Of a stretch of 64,000 nt of DNA, positions 1 through 8,203 are shown piece by piece. Where the stretch lies: contig JBCBYO010000008.1 in the NCBI GenBank assembly GCA_039815825.1, positions 1 to 64,000 of the forward strand, in the 5' to 3' direction. The notes under the pieces are model-generated. The model saw only the letters and a program-made list of their open reading frames with translations, searched no databases and had not been told where the DNA came from. The translations under genes and the position numbers were made by a program. The DNA comes from JBCBDX01 sp039815825 (GTDB taxonomy: Bacteria; Pseudomonadota; Alphaproteobacteria; Rhizobiales; Rhizobiaceae). Numbering within the stretch: position 1 is the first letter of the stretch; each line of letters opens with the position of its first letter.

Positions 1-189
1 CGTTGTATCCGTTTTCCCAAGGACTGCCTGGATAGATTTGCATAGGTTGGATGCCCACCCGTCTTAGCCAATCCTGATGCATTACCGCCTCGACCTGCTG
101 CTGCATTGGACGTCCGCTCCGAGCCCAAAGCGGACGATCCATTTCAGGTGATGATATCTGTTTCTCACACGCTTTATCCGCCGAGCAGT

Positions 190-894
190 TCATCGCTCAG
201 CCTGATCTGAACGCGATTGACGCCTTAAGACGATGAGCGTCATCACCATGTACCCCATGGCAATCGGCGCCAGCAGGAACGGGATTAATGCGATCGGAAA
301 CAGATTGGTCGCGTGGGTTTCGCCGATGGCGAAGATTTGAATTGGCGTTGGAAAGCTCAATACGCCGATGCCGTAAGCCCAGGCGAAATCGGCCAGACCG
401 AAAATGATGGTCCAGAACGCCAACCGAAGCGACATGGAGCCGGTAACCCAATATTGTACCAGCAAGGCACAGGCCAACAGACCCGTGATCACGTCGCCAA
501 CGCCGGCCCAATAGGCAAATTCGGACCCGACATTGCCGCGAAAATGCTCGATCAAATAAAGGCCGCCAACCACGCGAAATGCTTGCACCCCGATCAGCCA
601 GCCAAGATCGATGCCATCGGGCACGATAAAGCGTGGAAAGGCGAGAACCAGCAGCGGTGGGATCGCAAGGCAGGTCAGCATAAATGCCGGCATGACCAAC
701 GGGTTGCTGGACAAATACTGGCCGAAGAAGATGAACCAGAGCGTAGCGGCGGCAAAGACGAAAAGCCCAATTGTCATGATGGATGCGTGCCGCACGCCCA
801 CACCAGCGAAGTAGTAAGTGGCGAACATGTAAAACGGCCCACTTGCCAGAGCGCTGACGAGAAGCACGGTGCTCAGTGTGGAAAAATCGCTCAT
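190..894 (-). CDS. Multi-pass membrane protein, family not recognised
   Basis: Encodes about 234 residues, almost all hydrophobic, with roughly six or seven predicted membrane segments and a basic C-terminal tail (RRQSRSDQAER). No catalytic motif is visible and I do not recognise the family. The reading frame extends upstream, but the ATG at 894 is preferred because AAGGAA lies just upstream of it, beside the stop codon of the DoxX-like gene. It is the last gene of a four-gene minus-strand unit (hydrolase, MAPEG, DoxX, this gene), so co-transcription is likely. The function could be transport or membrane organisation; nothing in the sequence decides this. Confidence 0.75.
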   Translation of the reverse strand: MSDFSTLSTVLLVSALASGPFYMFATYYFAGVGVRHASIMTIGLFVFAAATLWFIFFGQYLSSNPLVMPAFMLTCLAIPPLLVLAFPRFIVPDGIDLGWLIGVQAFRVVGGLYLIEHFRGNVGSEFAYWAGVGDVITGLLACALLVQYWVTGSMSLRLAFWTIIFGLADFAWAYGIGVLSFPTPIQIFAIGETHATNLFPIALIPFLLAPIAMGYMVMTLIVLRRQSRSDQAER

Positions 895-904
895 GGCGCG
901 TTCC

Positions 905-1330
905 TTAATTGGCTTGGTTGGAAGATGGGTGCGTGACACCGAGCTGGGTGATCAGGAGCGCCGCGCCCATCAGCGAAAAGCCCTTCAGGAAATGTGCCTG
1001 CTGCAATGCCCAAAGAACCGGATCGGTTTCTGCCAGCAGCTCGTAACCATGAACCACCAGCGTGACGGGGATGAGGAACATGACTAGCAGCCAGCCGCCG
1101 AGTTTTGGCCGCCAGTTGAGCAAAATCATTGCCGCGCCAATCAGCTCCACTGCGCCGGAAACAAAGATCAAAAACACCGGGTAGGGCACGAAATCCGGCA
1201 TCAGCGAGACATAGTAGGGTATATTCGTAAAATGCGTGACGCCGGACAGGAAGAACAGTGAGGTAAAAAGGAAACGCGCGGCAAGCGTAAGATTTCGATG
1301 AGTGGGGAGATTGGTTTCAGCAAACATCAT
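905..1330 (-). CDS. DoxX-family small membrane protein
   Basis: About 141 residues with four hydrophobic segments. The first carries the DoxX-type signature FLFTSLFFLSGVTHF, followed by a second helix with GAVELIGAAMILL. DoxX-like proteins are four-helix inner-membrane proteins linked in various bacteria to redox stress; the reaction here is unknown. ATGATG at 1330/1327 follows GGAGC, which supports starting here rather than at the far upstream in-frame codon. The gene sits between the MAPEG gene and an unknown membrane protein, all in the same direction. Confidence 0.8.
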   Translation of the reverse strand: MMFAETNLPTHRNLTLAARFLFTSLFFLSGVTHFTNIPYYVSLMPDFVPYPVFLIFVSGAVELIGAAMILLNWRPKLGGWLLVMFLIPVTLVVHGYELLAETDPVLWALQQAHFLKGFSLMGAALLITQLGVTHPSSNQAN

Positions 1331-1362
1331 CTTGCTCCGATTTGTGGGTTGCCGGGTGATGC

Positions 1363-1722
1363 TCAAGCGATATTGAGCGCCATGATGACGAGGCCGCAAA
1401 GGCTGATGATCCACACAACGGTTCGCAGAAAGGGCACTCCGGTCAGGTAAAGGATCACATGCGCCACACGGGCCAGGATGAAAATGGCTGCACCGAGCAC
1501 TGCGCCTTGCGCATCAAGGGTCAACAAGGCGAGCGGTAGAAACAAGATCATCGCCTCGCCCACATTGACCAGAGCGCGTTCAGAGCGAAGCACAAGCGGG
1601 CTTGCTTCGGGCATCTCATCGCGCGCTTTCATCGAAGACGGGTCGCCCCGGTATCGGAAGGTGACGGGCAACAGCGTCTGCACGAAATAGAGGATGAGTG
1701 CCGATAAGATCCAGAAAGTCAT
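1363..1722 (-). CDS. MAPEG-family membrane protein
   Basis: About 119 residues with four predicted helices. Residues around 30-60 show the MAPEG pattern: a charged cytosolic loop (RYRGDPSSMKARDEMP), then RSERALVNVGEAMILFLPL, where family members place the glutathione-contacting and helix-packing residues. The later AARIFILARVAHVILYLTG-like segment and the WIISL segment match the C-terminal helices. Family members include microsomal glutathione transferases and eicosanoid enzymes; bacterial ones are mostly uncharacterised. The ATG at 1722 has a weak GGAA upstream. The stop of the upstream hydrolase is about 50 bp away. Confidence 0.82.
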   Translation of the reverse strand: MTFWILSALILYFVQTLLPVTFRYRGDPSSMKARDEMPEASPLVLRSERALVNVGEAMILFLPLALLTLDAQGAVLGAAIFILARVAHVILYLTGVPFLRTVVWIISLCGLVIMALNIA

Positions 1723-1774
1723 TGGATAATTCCTTCTATTGGAGTCCGGTGCCGATGGCACCGGACCCTTGCAA

Positions 1775-2539
1775 TCAATCAGCCGATACAGCTGCGACGG
1801 CATCAAGGATCACTTCGGCGACAGCCTCGGGTTGCGACAGCATTGCGGCATGGCTCGATGCAATCGGCGTGACTTGCGCGCCCATCTGCTTGGCAAAGTA
1901 GCCTTGCAGCCTTGGCGGAATGATCTGATCGTTCTCGGTCATCAGATAATAGGTTGGGTGCGTCGACCAAGCAGCGACAGTTGGGGCCTCATAATTGATC
2001 TTGTACTGTATCGGACCTTGTGTTGCGGCGATCAATGCGGCCTCGTCAGCCGGCAGATCAGGCGCAAAATAGGTGGCAATACCCTGAGGGCTCAAGCGAA
2101 TGTAACCGGCCTCATCGGGTGCCGCTTCGGCCTGCCACGGGGCCGGCGGCTGGCCTTCGAGGAGATCGCTCAGCGACTGCCCAGCCTCCAGGGCAAAGCC
2201 TGCAACATAGACCAGGGCTTCGACATTTTCGGCAGCGCCCGCTTCGGTGATGACATTGCCGCCATAGGAGTGGCCGACCAAGACAACCGGGCCATCTTGC
2301 TGATCAACCAGGCGCGTTACTACCGCAGCATCGCCCGCCAATGATGCGAGCGGCAGTTGCGCTGCGCTGACAGAAACGCCGGCATCTTGCAGGATCGGAA
2401 TAACCTTGTGCCAGGCCGAGCCGTCTGAAAACGCGCCATGAACCAACACGACAGACGCTGATCCGGCAAATGCACTGGTGGGAATTGAAATCGCAACCGC
2501 GGATAGCAAAGCGCGGAACGTGTTGAGAGTATTGAACAT
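1775..2539 (-). CDS. Secreted alpha/beta hydrolase
   Basis: 254 residues. Residues 1-25 form a signal peptide ending in an AFA-type cleavage site, so the enzyme is exported to the periplasm or beyond. The hydrolase core shows the oxyanion strand VLVHGAF near residues 31-37, the nucleophile elbow GHSYGG with Ser91, an acidic residue in TENDQIIPP and a late catalytic His in SSHAAML. This set is typical of the small esterase / EstA-like branch of alpha/beta hydrolases; the substrate is unknown. It is the first gene of a four-gene unit and diverges from an AraC-type regulator 60 bp away, which probably controls it. AAAGAGG upstream of the ATG supports the start. Confidence 0.88.
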   Translation of the reverse strand: MFNTLNTFRALLSAVAISIPTSAFAGSASVVLVHGAFSDGSAWHKVIPILQDAGVSVSAAQLPLASLAGDAAVVTRLVDQQDGPVVLVGHSYGGNVITEAGAAENVEALVYVAGFALEAGQSLSDLLEGQPPAPWQAEAAPDEAGYIRLSPQGIATYFAPDLPADEAALIAATQGPIQYKINYEAPTVAAWSTHPTYYLMTENDQIIPPRLQGYFAKQMGAQVTPIASSHAAMLSQPEAVAEVILDAVAAVSAD

Positions 2540-2546
2540 TTTGAGT

Positions 2547-2582
2547 TACCTCTTTGGCGGGTTAGCATTGCGCTAAGAGGTA
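2547..2582. promoter_or_regulatory. Inverted repeat between hydrolase operon and araC-type gene
   Basis: TACCTCTT (2547-2554) and AAGAGGTA (2575-2582) are perfect inverted copies. A shorter dyad TTAGC (2562-2566) / GCTAA (2572-2576) is nested between them. The element fills the 60-bp gap between two divergent start codons. Each outer arm also supplies an AAGAGG-like ribosome-binding sequence, so the symmetry may partly reflect two facing binding sites for ribosomes. An operator for the adjacent AraC-type protein is the alternative. Confidence 0.35.
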
Positions 2583-2598
2583 CGCGCCGGGACATGGT

Positions 2599-3549
2599 TT
2601 GCCGATGATCGGAACAACGGAAGTGTTAGCAGAAACGACAAAGTTCGCGACCGACGCGTTCTCCGAGGTTCTTGATATCGTCCATGTGCGGGGTGAAACG
2701 GCGCGGGTGATAACGCCGGACGGGCCACTTGAACTCTCCGTCGCGGCCGGCAAACCCTGCGTCTACATCGTCGAACAGGGCGCACTTGAAATCAGGCTGG
2801 CTGAAGGCTCGCCCGCCATATTGTATGAAAACCAAATCGCGCTGATGCTGCAGGGCACCGCCCATGAAGCTTTGTTCAGCGACCCCAAACGAAATACGCC
2901 TCAAGCCCGCTTTGTCGATTCGCAAACCGGTGAGCGCTTGCGCCCGGCCATCAATTGTTTTTGCGGGAGCTTTACGGTCGACGGCAATCTGGCGGTTCGC
3001 GTGCTCCAGTCACTGCCACCTGTTATTGTCCTGAAGGGGCTGGACGATAATCCGATTGAGTGGGTCGATACGGTCTGCCAGCTCGTCCTGCGTGAGTTGG
3101 GAGCAACGCGTCCGGGTGCAAGCCTGATGGTATCGCGTCTTCTGGATCTGCTCCTTGTGATCCTTCTTCGCCGGTGGGCGCAATCGGAGGACAGCTTGCC
3201 GGGCTGGATCGCTGCTGCAAAGGACGAACGCATTGCGCGTGCGGTTTCCGCCATCCATGGCGAGCCGACACGACATCTTACAAATGCAGAATTGGCTGAG
3301 TTGGCGGGCATGTCTGTGTCGAGCTTTGCTGACCGTTTCAAGCAGGTCATGGGCCAGCAACCGGGCGCGTATCTGCGCTCTTGGCGGTTGGACCAGGCCG
3401 CGGAAGCTTTATTGCATTCAAGCGCACCGATTGAGACGATTGCGAGCCACGTCGGGTACGCGTCGAAGGAGGCGTTCAGTCGCGCTTTTCAGGGCAAATT
3501 TGGCGAAGCCCCGTCAATCTGGCGTACATCGCGGCAAAGCAGGTTTTGA
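2599..3549 (+). CDS. AraC-family transcriptional regulator
   Basis: About 316 residues. The N-terminal half (to about residue 190) looks like a cupin-type AraC ligand domain with the typical basic/hydrophobic segment MVSRLLDLLLVILLRRW. The C-terminal 100 residues hold two helix-turn-helix units: LTNAELAELAGMSVSSFADRFKQ and APIETIASHVGYASKEAFSRAF, followed by a G-x-x-P motif. This arrangement is usual for regulators encoded next to oxidoreductase or hydrolase operons. It diverges from the hydrolase-MAPEG-DoxX unit, its likely target. The start could be TTG 2599 or ATG 2605; GGGAC lies about 6 bp before the TTG. Confidence 0.88.
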   Translation: MPMIGTTEVLAETTKFATDAFSEVLDIVHVRGETARVITPDGPLELSVAAGKPCVYIVEQGALEIRLAEGSPAILYENQIALMLQGTAHEALFSDPKRNTPQARFVDSQTGERLRPAINCFCGSFTVDGNLAVRVLQSLPPVIVLKGLDDNPIEWVDTVCQLVLRELGATRPGASLMVSRLLDLLLVILLRRWAQSEDSLPGWIAAAKDERIARAVSAIHGEPTRHLTNAELAELAGMSVSSFADRFKQVMGQQPGAYLRSWRLDQAAEALLHSSAPIETIASHVGYASKEAFSRAFQGKFGEAPSIWRTSRQSRF

Positions 3550-3656
3550 GATCCTCCCCAAATTGGCAGCTTTGTCCGCATAGCCGACCTTAGTTCGCTG
3601 CCAACACATTGTCCTTTCGCGCTTGGTGATCGGAATTTCTTCGATGCGAGTGTTCC

Positions 3657-3984
3657 TTATGCTGCTGCTGCGAGTTCGCGCTTGAAGGCTTTGAATCTGA
3701 TTGACGCGGGATGGTTAGGCTCAAGCCGCCCGCCTGCTTCTTTGATGGCGATGGACAGAAGCTCATCTTCCGAAGCGGTCGAGGATCTCTGCGCGGTCTG
3801 TCGAATAGCCCCATGGGGTGCCGTATTCGGCCTCGGTCAGGAAGCCGCGCTTTTTTGCGCTGTAGGCTGGCAGAACCGCCCAGTCGAGCATCTCGGCAAG
3901 CTCTACAGCATGCGAGTCGATCTCTCGGTCGAGGGGTGGTGGACTTGAATTTTTGCGCCCAGACGGGCATAATGGGGTAGTCAT
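3657..3984 (-). pseudogene. Frameshifted remnant, family unknown
   Basis: Reading from ATG 3984, one frame gives a plausible soluble protein (for example AVELAEMLDWAVLPAYSAKK) ending in ILDRFGR then TGA near 3766. The next frame picks up immediately with DELLSIAIKEAGG and continues to a TAA at 3657-3659. The two pieces read as one acidic/basic helical polypeptide if a single extra base near 3766-3772 is skipped. I do not recognise the family. It could instead be a chance overlap of open frames; there is no clear ribosome-binding site. Confidence 0.3.
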
Positions 3985-4142
3985 AGAACGCTTTTCCTGC
4001 CGTTCGATTGATGTGCCAGAAGACGTTTTTTTTCCTTGCGTCTTCGTTTGCGTGCGGAGGCTCCATCTCCTCGGCACGTTTGGGTCGGTCACCTTGGAGG
4101 GATGACCGCCTGCTCTCTCGATATTGTCAAAGACATCGATTC

Positions 4143-4170
4143 AAACCTCGCCTTCGGGCGGGGTTTTTTT
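4143..4170 (+). terminator. Intrinsic terminator
   Basis: A 10-bp stem (AAACCTCGCC / GGCGGGGTTT, one G-T wobble) closes a TTCG tetraloop and runs into seven T residues. This is a strong plus-strand intrinsic terminator. No recognisable plus-strand gene ends just before it, so the transcript it ends may be a small RNA. Confidence 0.8.
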
Positions 4171-4284
4171 ATGCGCACTTCCTACGCGCAACATTAATGA
4201 TCGCTGATCGACCCCAAAAAAATCAAGGCCATCGGACGGCGCAGTATCAAGGTGCCTTGCCGTTTGCGGCGTCAGCCGAAGGGC

Positions 4285-4314
4285 TGGGCAACATTGGGCA
4301 ACATCTGGGCAACA
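4285..4314. repeat. Three copies of TGGGCAACA
   Basis: TGGGCAACA occurs at 4285-4293, 4295-4303 and 4306-4314, with copy starts 10 and 11 bp apart, about one helical turn. Evenly phased short repeats can be protein-binding sites; they could also be a local slippage product. They lie about 200 bp upstream of the photolyase gene. Confidence 0.6.
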
Positions 4315-4449
4315 ATAGCCCTCGCCCAACCGAAAAAATCCAATAAATTCAATGAGGTTCAACTCCCTATGGCTGCTACCTGGGGAGCCACTTCTTGATC
4401 TCTATAAATGCAAATTTTGCCATTAAAGCGCGCAACGCGTTGATTTGTG

Positions 4450-4479
4450 AAATCCGTGCGCCAGTTGTCAGCGTAATAA
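4450..4479 (+). promoter_or_regulatory. Possible ECF-sigma promoter for the photolyase operon
   Basis: AAATCC (4450-4455), exactly 18 bp, then TAATAA (4474-4479). The spacing equals that of the better match in front of the ChrR gene (TGATCC-N18-TAAACA), and the known RpoE/ChrR promoter form in Rhodobacter sphaeroides is TGATCC-N18-TAAGA. Only four of six -35 bases agree, so this is a weak candidate. Confidence 0.33.
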
Positions 4480-4493
4480 TTGTAAACTGACAA
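4465..4493. promoter_or_regulatory. Inverted repeat upstream of photolyase gene
   Basis: TTGTCAG (4465-4471) and CTGACAA (4487-4493) are perfect inverted arms separated by 15 bp. They overlap the candidate -10 element and lie 19 bp before the TTG start codon. They fit a repressor or activator operator; the protein is unknown. Confidence 0.4.
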
Positions 4494-4511
4494 TAATTTC
4501 CTGTTATCTCA

Positions 4512-5969
4512 TTGGCTTCACACAAATTTTCAAACGCACCGATAATAATGTGGTTTCGCGACGACCTGCGCGTAAGCGACAATCCCGCGCTAAAAGCAGC
4601 CGCCGATTCAGGTCAACCGATCGTTGCTGTTTTCGTCTTTGAAACGAACGAAAACCACACGCCCTATGGTGGAGCGCAGCGCTGGTGGTTGCACCATTCC
4701 CTGTCAGCGTTGTCGAATGACCTAGAAGCTTTGGGCGCAAAACTTGTCCTGCGACGTGGTGATGCGCTCACACAAATGATGAGCCTCATCGAGGAAACAG
4801 GCGCAGGCACCGTCGTTTGGAACCGGCGTTATTCACGATTTGGCATTGAAACCGATACTGAAGTAAAAGCCACGCTCGGCGAGAAAGGTATTTCAGCCCT
4901 CAGTTTTGGCGGGCGTCTTATGCACGAGCCAACACAGCTGAGAAGCGGCACCGGCGGCGCATACCGCGTCTACACACCGTTCTGGAAAATGTTCTCGGCC
5001 AGCGTCACCCCGCGCGCTCCACTACCTAAGCCGCTGATGGTGCCGTCCCCAGAAACTCTGCCAAAGAGCGACCGACTTGAAGATTGGTCGCTACTTCCGA
5101 AAACGCCTGACTGGTCGGGTGGGTTGGTCGACAACTGGACGCCCGGCACCGATGGCGCGATCATACGCTTGGAGAACTTCATCGCATCGGGGCTCGGCAC
5201 CTACGATAAAGAACGCGATTTTCCAGCAGTTGATGGTACGTCCGGTCTTTCTCCGCACTTGGCGTTTGGTGAAATATCACCGTTCCAAATCTGGGCGCGC
5301 GTCGACCAAGTTGCCGATGAATTGCCGACCGACGATGTGACGACGTTTCGAAAGGAGCTCGTGTGGCGTGAATTCGCCTACCACTTGTTGGTCAATTTCA
5401 CCGAATTAAAGACCCATAATTATAATGCCCAATTTGACCGTTTCCCGTGGGACGAAAATGAAGCGCATCTGTGCGCTTGGCAGAACGGCCAGACCGGTTA
5501 TCCCATTGTCGATGCCGGCATGCGTCAGCTGTACGAAACGGGCTGGATGCACAACCGGGTGCGCATGATCGTCGGTTCTTTTTTGGTCAAGCATCTGCTG
5601 CTCGATTGGCGCCATGGTGAAGCGTGGTTTTGGGACACGCTAGTAGACGCGGACGCCGCGTCCAACACCGCTTCATGGCAGTGGGTAGCGGGCTCTGGTG
5701 CCGATGCATCGCCGTATTTCCGCATCTTCAACCCGATCACACAGGGCGAGAAATTTGATGCCGATGGCGCCTACGTGAAAAAATGGGTGCCGGAATTGGC
5801 GAAGGTTCCGACAAAATTCATTCACAAACCGTGGGAAGCGCCGCGCAAAATTCTCGATTTTGCTGACGTAGTACTGGGCGAAACCTATCCGCACCCTATT
5901 GTCGATCACAAACAAGCGCGCGAGCGAGCCCTCGATGCGTACCAAACCATGAGAGGACTGGCCGCTTGA
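4512..5969 (+). CDS. phrB: Deoxyribodipyrimidine photolyase
   Basis: 485 residues, the normal length for a class I CPD photolyase, which uses blue light and FAD to split pyrimidine dimers. The N-terminal antenna domain begins IIMWFRDDLRVSDNPAL. The FAD domain shows RKELVWREFAYHLL, the W-M-H-N-R region (GWMHNRVRMIVGSFLVKHLL), DADAASNTASWQWVAGSG and DASPYFRIFNP. TTG at 4512 is chosen because the next ATG (4548) would remove part of the first strand. The next gene starts within its stop codon. Photolyases are part of singlet-oxygen and light-stress regulons, which fits the following genes. Confidence 0.95.
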   Translation: MASHKFSNAPIIMWFRDDLRVSDNPALKAAADSGQPIVAVFVFETNENHTPYGGAQRWWLHHSLSALSNDLEALGAKLVLRRGDALTQMMSLIEETGAGTVVWNRRYSRFGIETDTEVKATLGEKGISALSFGGRLMHEPTQLRSGTGGAYRVYTPFWKMFSASVTPRAPLPKPLMVPSPETLPKSDRLEDWSLLPKTPDWSGGLVDNWTPGTDGAIIRLENFIASGLGTYDKERDFPAVDGTSGLSPHLAFGEISPFQIWARVDQVADELPTDDVTTFRKELVWREFAYHLLVNFTELKTHNYNAQFDRFPWDENEAHLCAWQNGQTGYPIVDAGMRQLYETGWMHNRVRMIVGSFLVKHLLLDWRHGEAWFWDTLVDADAASNTASWQWVAGSGADASPYFRIFNPITQGEKFDADGAYVKKWVPELAKVPTKFIHKPWEAPRKILDFADVVLGETYPHPIVDHKQARERALDAYQTMRGLAA

Positions 5970-7327
5970 ACATTCACATGAATGCCGGCAGCGTGGAAAA
6001 GCTGTTGCCGGGAAACCGTCAAAAAATTGCAGTCATCGGATCTGGCATCTCTGGTGTCTCAGCGGCTTGGTCACTGAACGCAAATCATGATGTTACGCTG
6101 TATGAGGCCGAGGAACGCGCCGGCGGCCACACGTGTACGGTGGATGTAGACTATGACGGAACTCATATTCCGGTCGATGTAGGGTTCATCGTTTTCAACG
6201 AACGCAATTACCCCAATCTTTGCGCTCTTTTCGAGCACTTGGACGTCAAGAGCGAGACGACTAACATGAGCTTTGCATTGTCGCTCGACAATGGTCGCCG
6301 CGAATGGTGCGGACAAGACAAGTTCACTGTCTTTGCGCAAAAGAGAAATCTGGTTTCACCGGGCTTCTGGTGGATGATCAAAGACATCTTGCGTTTCAAC
6401 CGCATTGCATTGCGTGATCGCGACAACGGCGTGATGAACGAGCGCACCATCGGCCAATATCTGGAAATGCAGGGTTTCTCAGACCGGTTTAGAAACGACT
6501 ATCTTATACCCATGGCGGCAGCGATTTGGTCCACGCCGAAGGTTCGCATGCTGGATTTTCCGGCGCGTGCGTTCGTGAATTTCTTTGAAAACCACCGGCT
6601 TCTCGAGACGTCTCCACCGGTGTGGCAAACAGTGTCCGGCGGCTCCCGCAACTATCATGACAAGATGTTGGCGTCTTTAACTGACGTGCGTTTAGGCGAA
6701 GCAGTCGCTTCCATACACCGGGCTGCCAATGGAAAGGTTCTGGTCGCCAGCAAAAAAGGCCGAGAAACATTCGACCATGTCGTTTTGGCTTCCCATAGCG
6801 ATCAGGCTTTGGCCATGCTGGCCGACGCCGACCGCGATGAGGAGGCGATACTGGGCGCCATTGGTTATAAACCGAACCGGGTGGTTCTACACCGCGACCC
6901 CACTTTCATGCCAAAGCGCAAGAAAGCCTGGGCGGCGTGGAACTATTTGCGGGAAAGCGCAGCCGGCGAGGAAAGCGAGATTTGTCTGACCTATTGGATG
7001 AACCGCTTGCAGAACATTGACAATAATTTCCCGCTTTTTGTGACGCTAAATCCAACACGCGAACCGGCCGATGGAACCGTGTTTGGCGAATGGTCGTTCT
7101 CACATCCACAATTTGATGCCAACGCCATGGCGGCGCAAGCTGCGCTCCCTCAGATCCAAGGTCATCGTAATACTTGGTTCGCGGGCGCTTGGACTGGATA
7201 TGGATTCCACGAAGATGGGCTGAAATCCGGCTTGGCTGTGGCGCGCGCGCTTGGCGGTGTTGTCCCGTGGGAGAGCGCCGACGAGAAGGCAACCGAAGCC
7301 ATGCCGCTCCCAGTGGCCGCCGAGTAA
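5966..7327 (+). CDS. FAD-dependent amine-oxidase-like oxidoreductase
   Basis: 453 residues. The dinucleotide fold is at the N-terminus (IAVIGSGISGVSAAWSL, then YEAEERAGGHT), the family's FAD-binding GxGxxG and RxGG signature, followed by the HIPVDVGFIVFNERNYPNL segment typical of this lipid-associated subgroup. TTG at 5966 overlaps the photolyase stop and has AGAGGA 8 bp upstream. In R. sphaeroides a protein of this kind lies in the singlet-oxygen regulon beside Cfa-like genes, and a desaturase of furan fatty acid synthesis (UfaD) has been reported from that set. Assigning this gene to UfaD is inference. Confidence 0.88.
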   Translation: MNIHMNAGSVEKLLPGNRQKIAVIGSGISGVSAAWSLNANHDVTLYEAEERAGGHTCTVDVDYDGTHIPVDVGFIVFNERNYPNLCALFEHLDVKSETTNMSFALSLDNGRREWCGQDKFTVFAQKRNLVSPGFWWMIKDILRFNRIALRDRDNGVMNERTIGQYLEMQGFSDRFRNDYLIPMAAAIWSTPKVRMLDFPARAFVNFFENHRLLETSPPVWQTVSGGSRNYHDKMLASLTDVRLGEAVASIHRAANGKVLVASKKGRETFDHVVLASHSDQALAMLADADRDEEAILGAIGYKPNRVVLHRDPTFMPKRKKAWAAWNYLRESAAGEESEICLTYWMNRLQNIDNNFPLFVTLNPTREPADGTVFGEWSFSHPQFDANAMAAQAALPQIQGHRNTWFAGAWTGYGFHEDGLKSGLAVARALGGVVPWESADEKATEAMPLPVAAE

Positions 7328-7330
7328 AAT

Positions 7331-8185
7331 ATGTTGGCGTCTGGCGATCATACCTCAACTGCGGGTGCGGCAATGTTTGCACCCCCAGACGACGCAGCGT
7401 CGCTTTACGCCGGACAGGTCATGCATGCGCGCCTAAAGCCGCTTGGCCATCGCTTCAGCTATCGTGTCTTCACCGCGCTTTTTGATCTGGACCGTCTTGT
7501 CGAAGCAAACCGATTGTCGCGCCTCTTTAGCGTCAATCGACGCAACATCCTCTCCTTTTTTGAAAGCGACCATCTGCCAAAAACCGGCAACCACCGTTCG
7601 CTTCGAAGTTATGTGGACCAATTGCTGGCCGATGCCGGTGTGGCGACACCTAGTCGGGTGCTCTTACTGGCCTATCCACGTATGTTTGGTTTCGTGTTCA
7701 ATCCAATCTCCGTCTACTATTGCTATAATGACAGCGATGAGCTGGCAGCACTTGTCTATGAGGTGCGCAACACGTTTGGGGAACGGCACACATATGTTTG
7801 CGAAGTCAGACCCGGGCAGTTGACCCCAGCCGGTGTAAGACAAGAGCGCAACAAGATATTCTACGTATCACCCTTCATCGACATGCACATGCGTTACTTC
7901 TTCCGGATGCAACCGCCCGGTGATACGGTGAAGATGCGGATTTTCGAAACCGATGAGGTCGGCGACCCGCTTTTGTCGGCTACTTTCAGCGGCAAAAAGC
8001 GCCCCATGACCAACGCGGTTGTGACGGGTCAATTGCTGCAGTTGCCCTTCATGACCCTAAAGGTGGTCGCTGGCATCCACTGGGAAGCATTGAAATTATG
8101 GCTAAAAGGCGCAAAATTCCATTCTCGGGGCAAGCCGCCAGCGCCCGTGTCTTATGAAGACACGGTGCCGCAGGCCGCAGAATAA
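7331..8185 (+). CDS. DUF1365 family protein
   Basis: 284 residues. Family landmarks are the start of the domain MHARLKPLGHRFSYRVF, LLAYPRMFGFVFNPISVYYCY, EVRNTFGERHTYV and FYVSPFIDMHMRYFFR. DUF1365 proteins occur almost always between a flavin amine-oxidase-like gene and a Cfa-like methyltransferase, as here, and are thought to act in modification of membrane fatty acids. The biochemical role is not established; a part in furan ring formation has been proposed for genes of this neighbourhood. ATG 7331 lies 3 bp after the previous stop. Confidence 0.92.
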   Translation: MLASGDHTSTAGAAMFAPPDDAASLYAGQVMHARLKPLGHRFSYRVFTALFDLDRLVEANRLSRLFSVNRRNILSFFESDHLPKTGNHRSLRSYVDQLLADAGVATPSRVLLLAYPRMFGFVFNPISVYYCYNDSDELAALVYEVRNTFGERHTYVCEVRPGQLTPAGVRQERNKIFYVSPFIDMHMRYFFRMQPPGDTVKMRIFETDEVGDPLLSATFSGKKRPMTNAVVTGQLLQLPFMTLKVVAGIHWEALKLWLKGAKFHSRGKPPAPVSYEDTVPQAAE

Positions 8186-8203
8186 GGATTGGGAGGCGTC
8201 GCT

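Larger units (their letters stand above)
3985..4511. other. Gene-poor stretch before the photolyase operon
   Basis: No convincing gene is seen here. The stretch holds an intrinsic terminator at 4143-4170, a triple 9-bp repeat at 4285-4314, and promoter-like and inverted-repeat elements at 4450-4493 in front of the photolyase gene. The frames that stay open show no family resemblance and no ribosome-binding sites. Together with the frameshifted remnant just before it, this looks like a decayed segment. Confidence 0.5.

Noticed and set aside
1739..2344. Plus-strand frame opposite the secreted hydrolase gene
   Set aside because: Antisense to a gene with signal peptide and catalytic motifs; its codon pattern is that of a complement strand.
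4340..4376. A tRNA 3' end or phage attachment remnant (GGTTCAACTCC)
   Set aside because: The T-arm-like bases do not form a sound stem, no acceptor stem matches, and no integrase gene is near.
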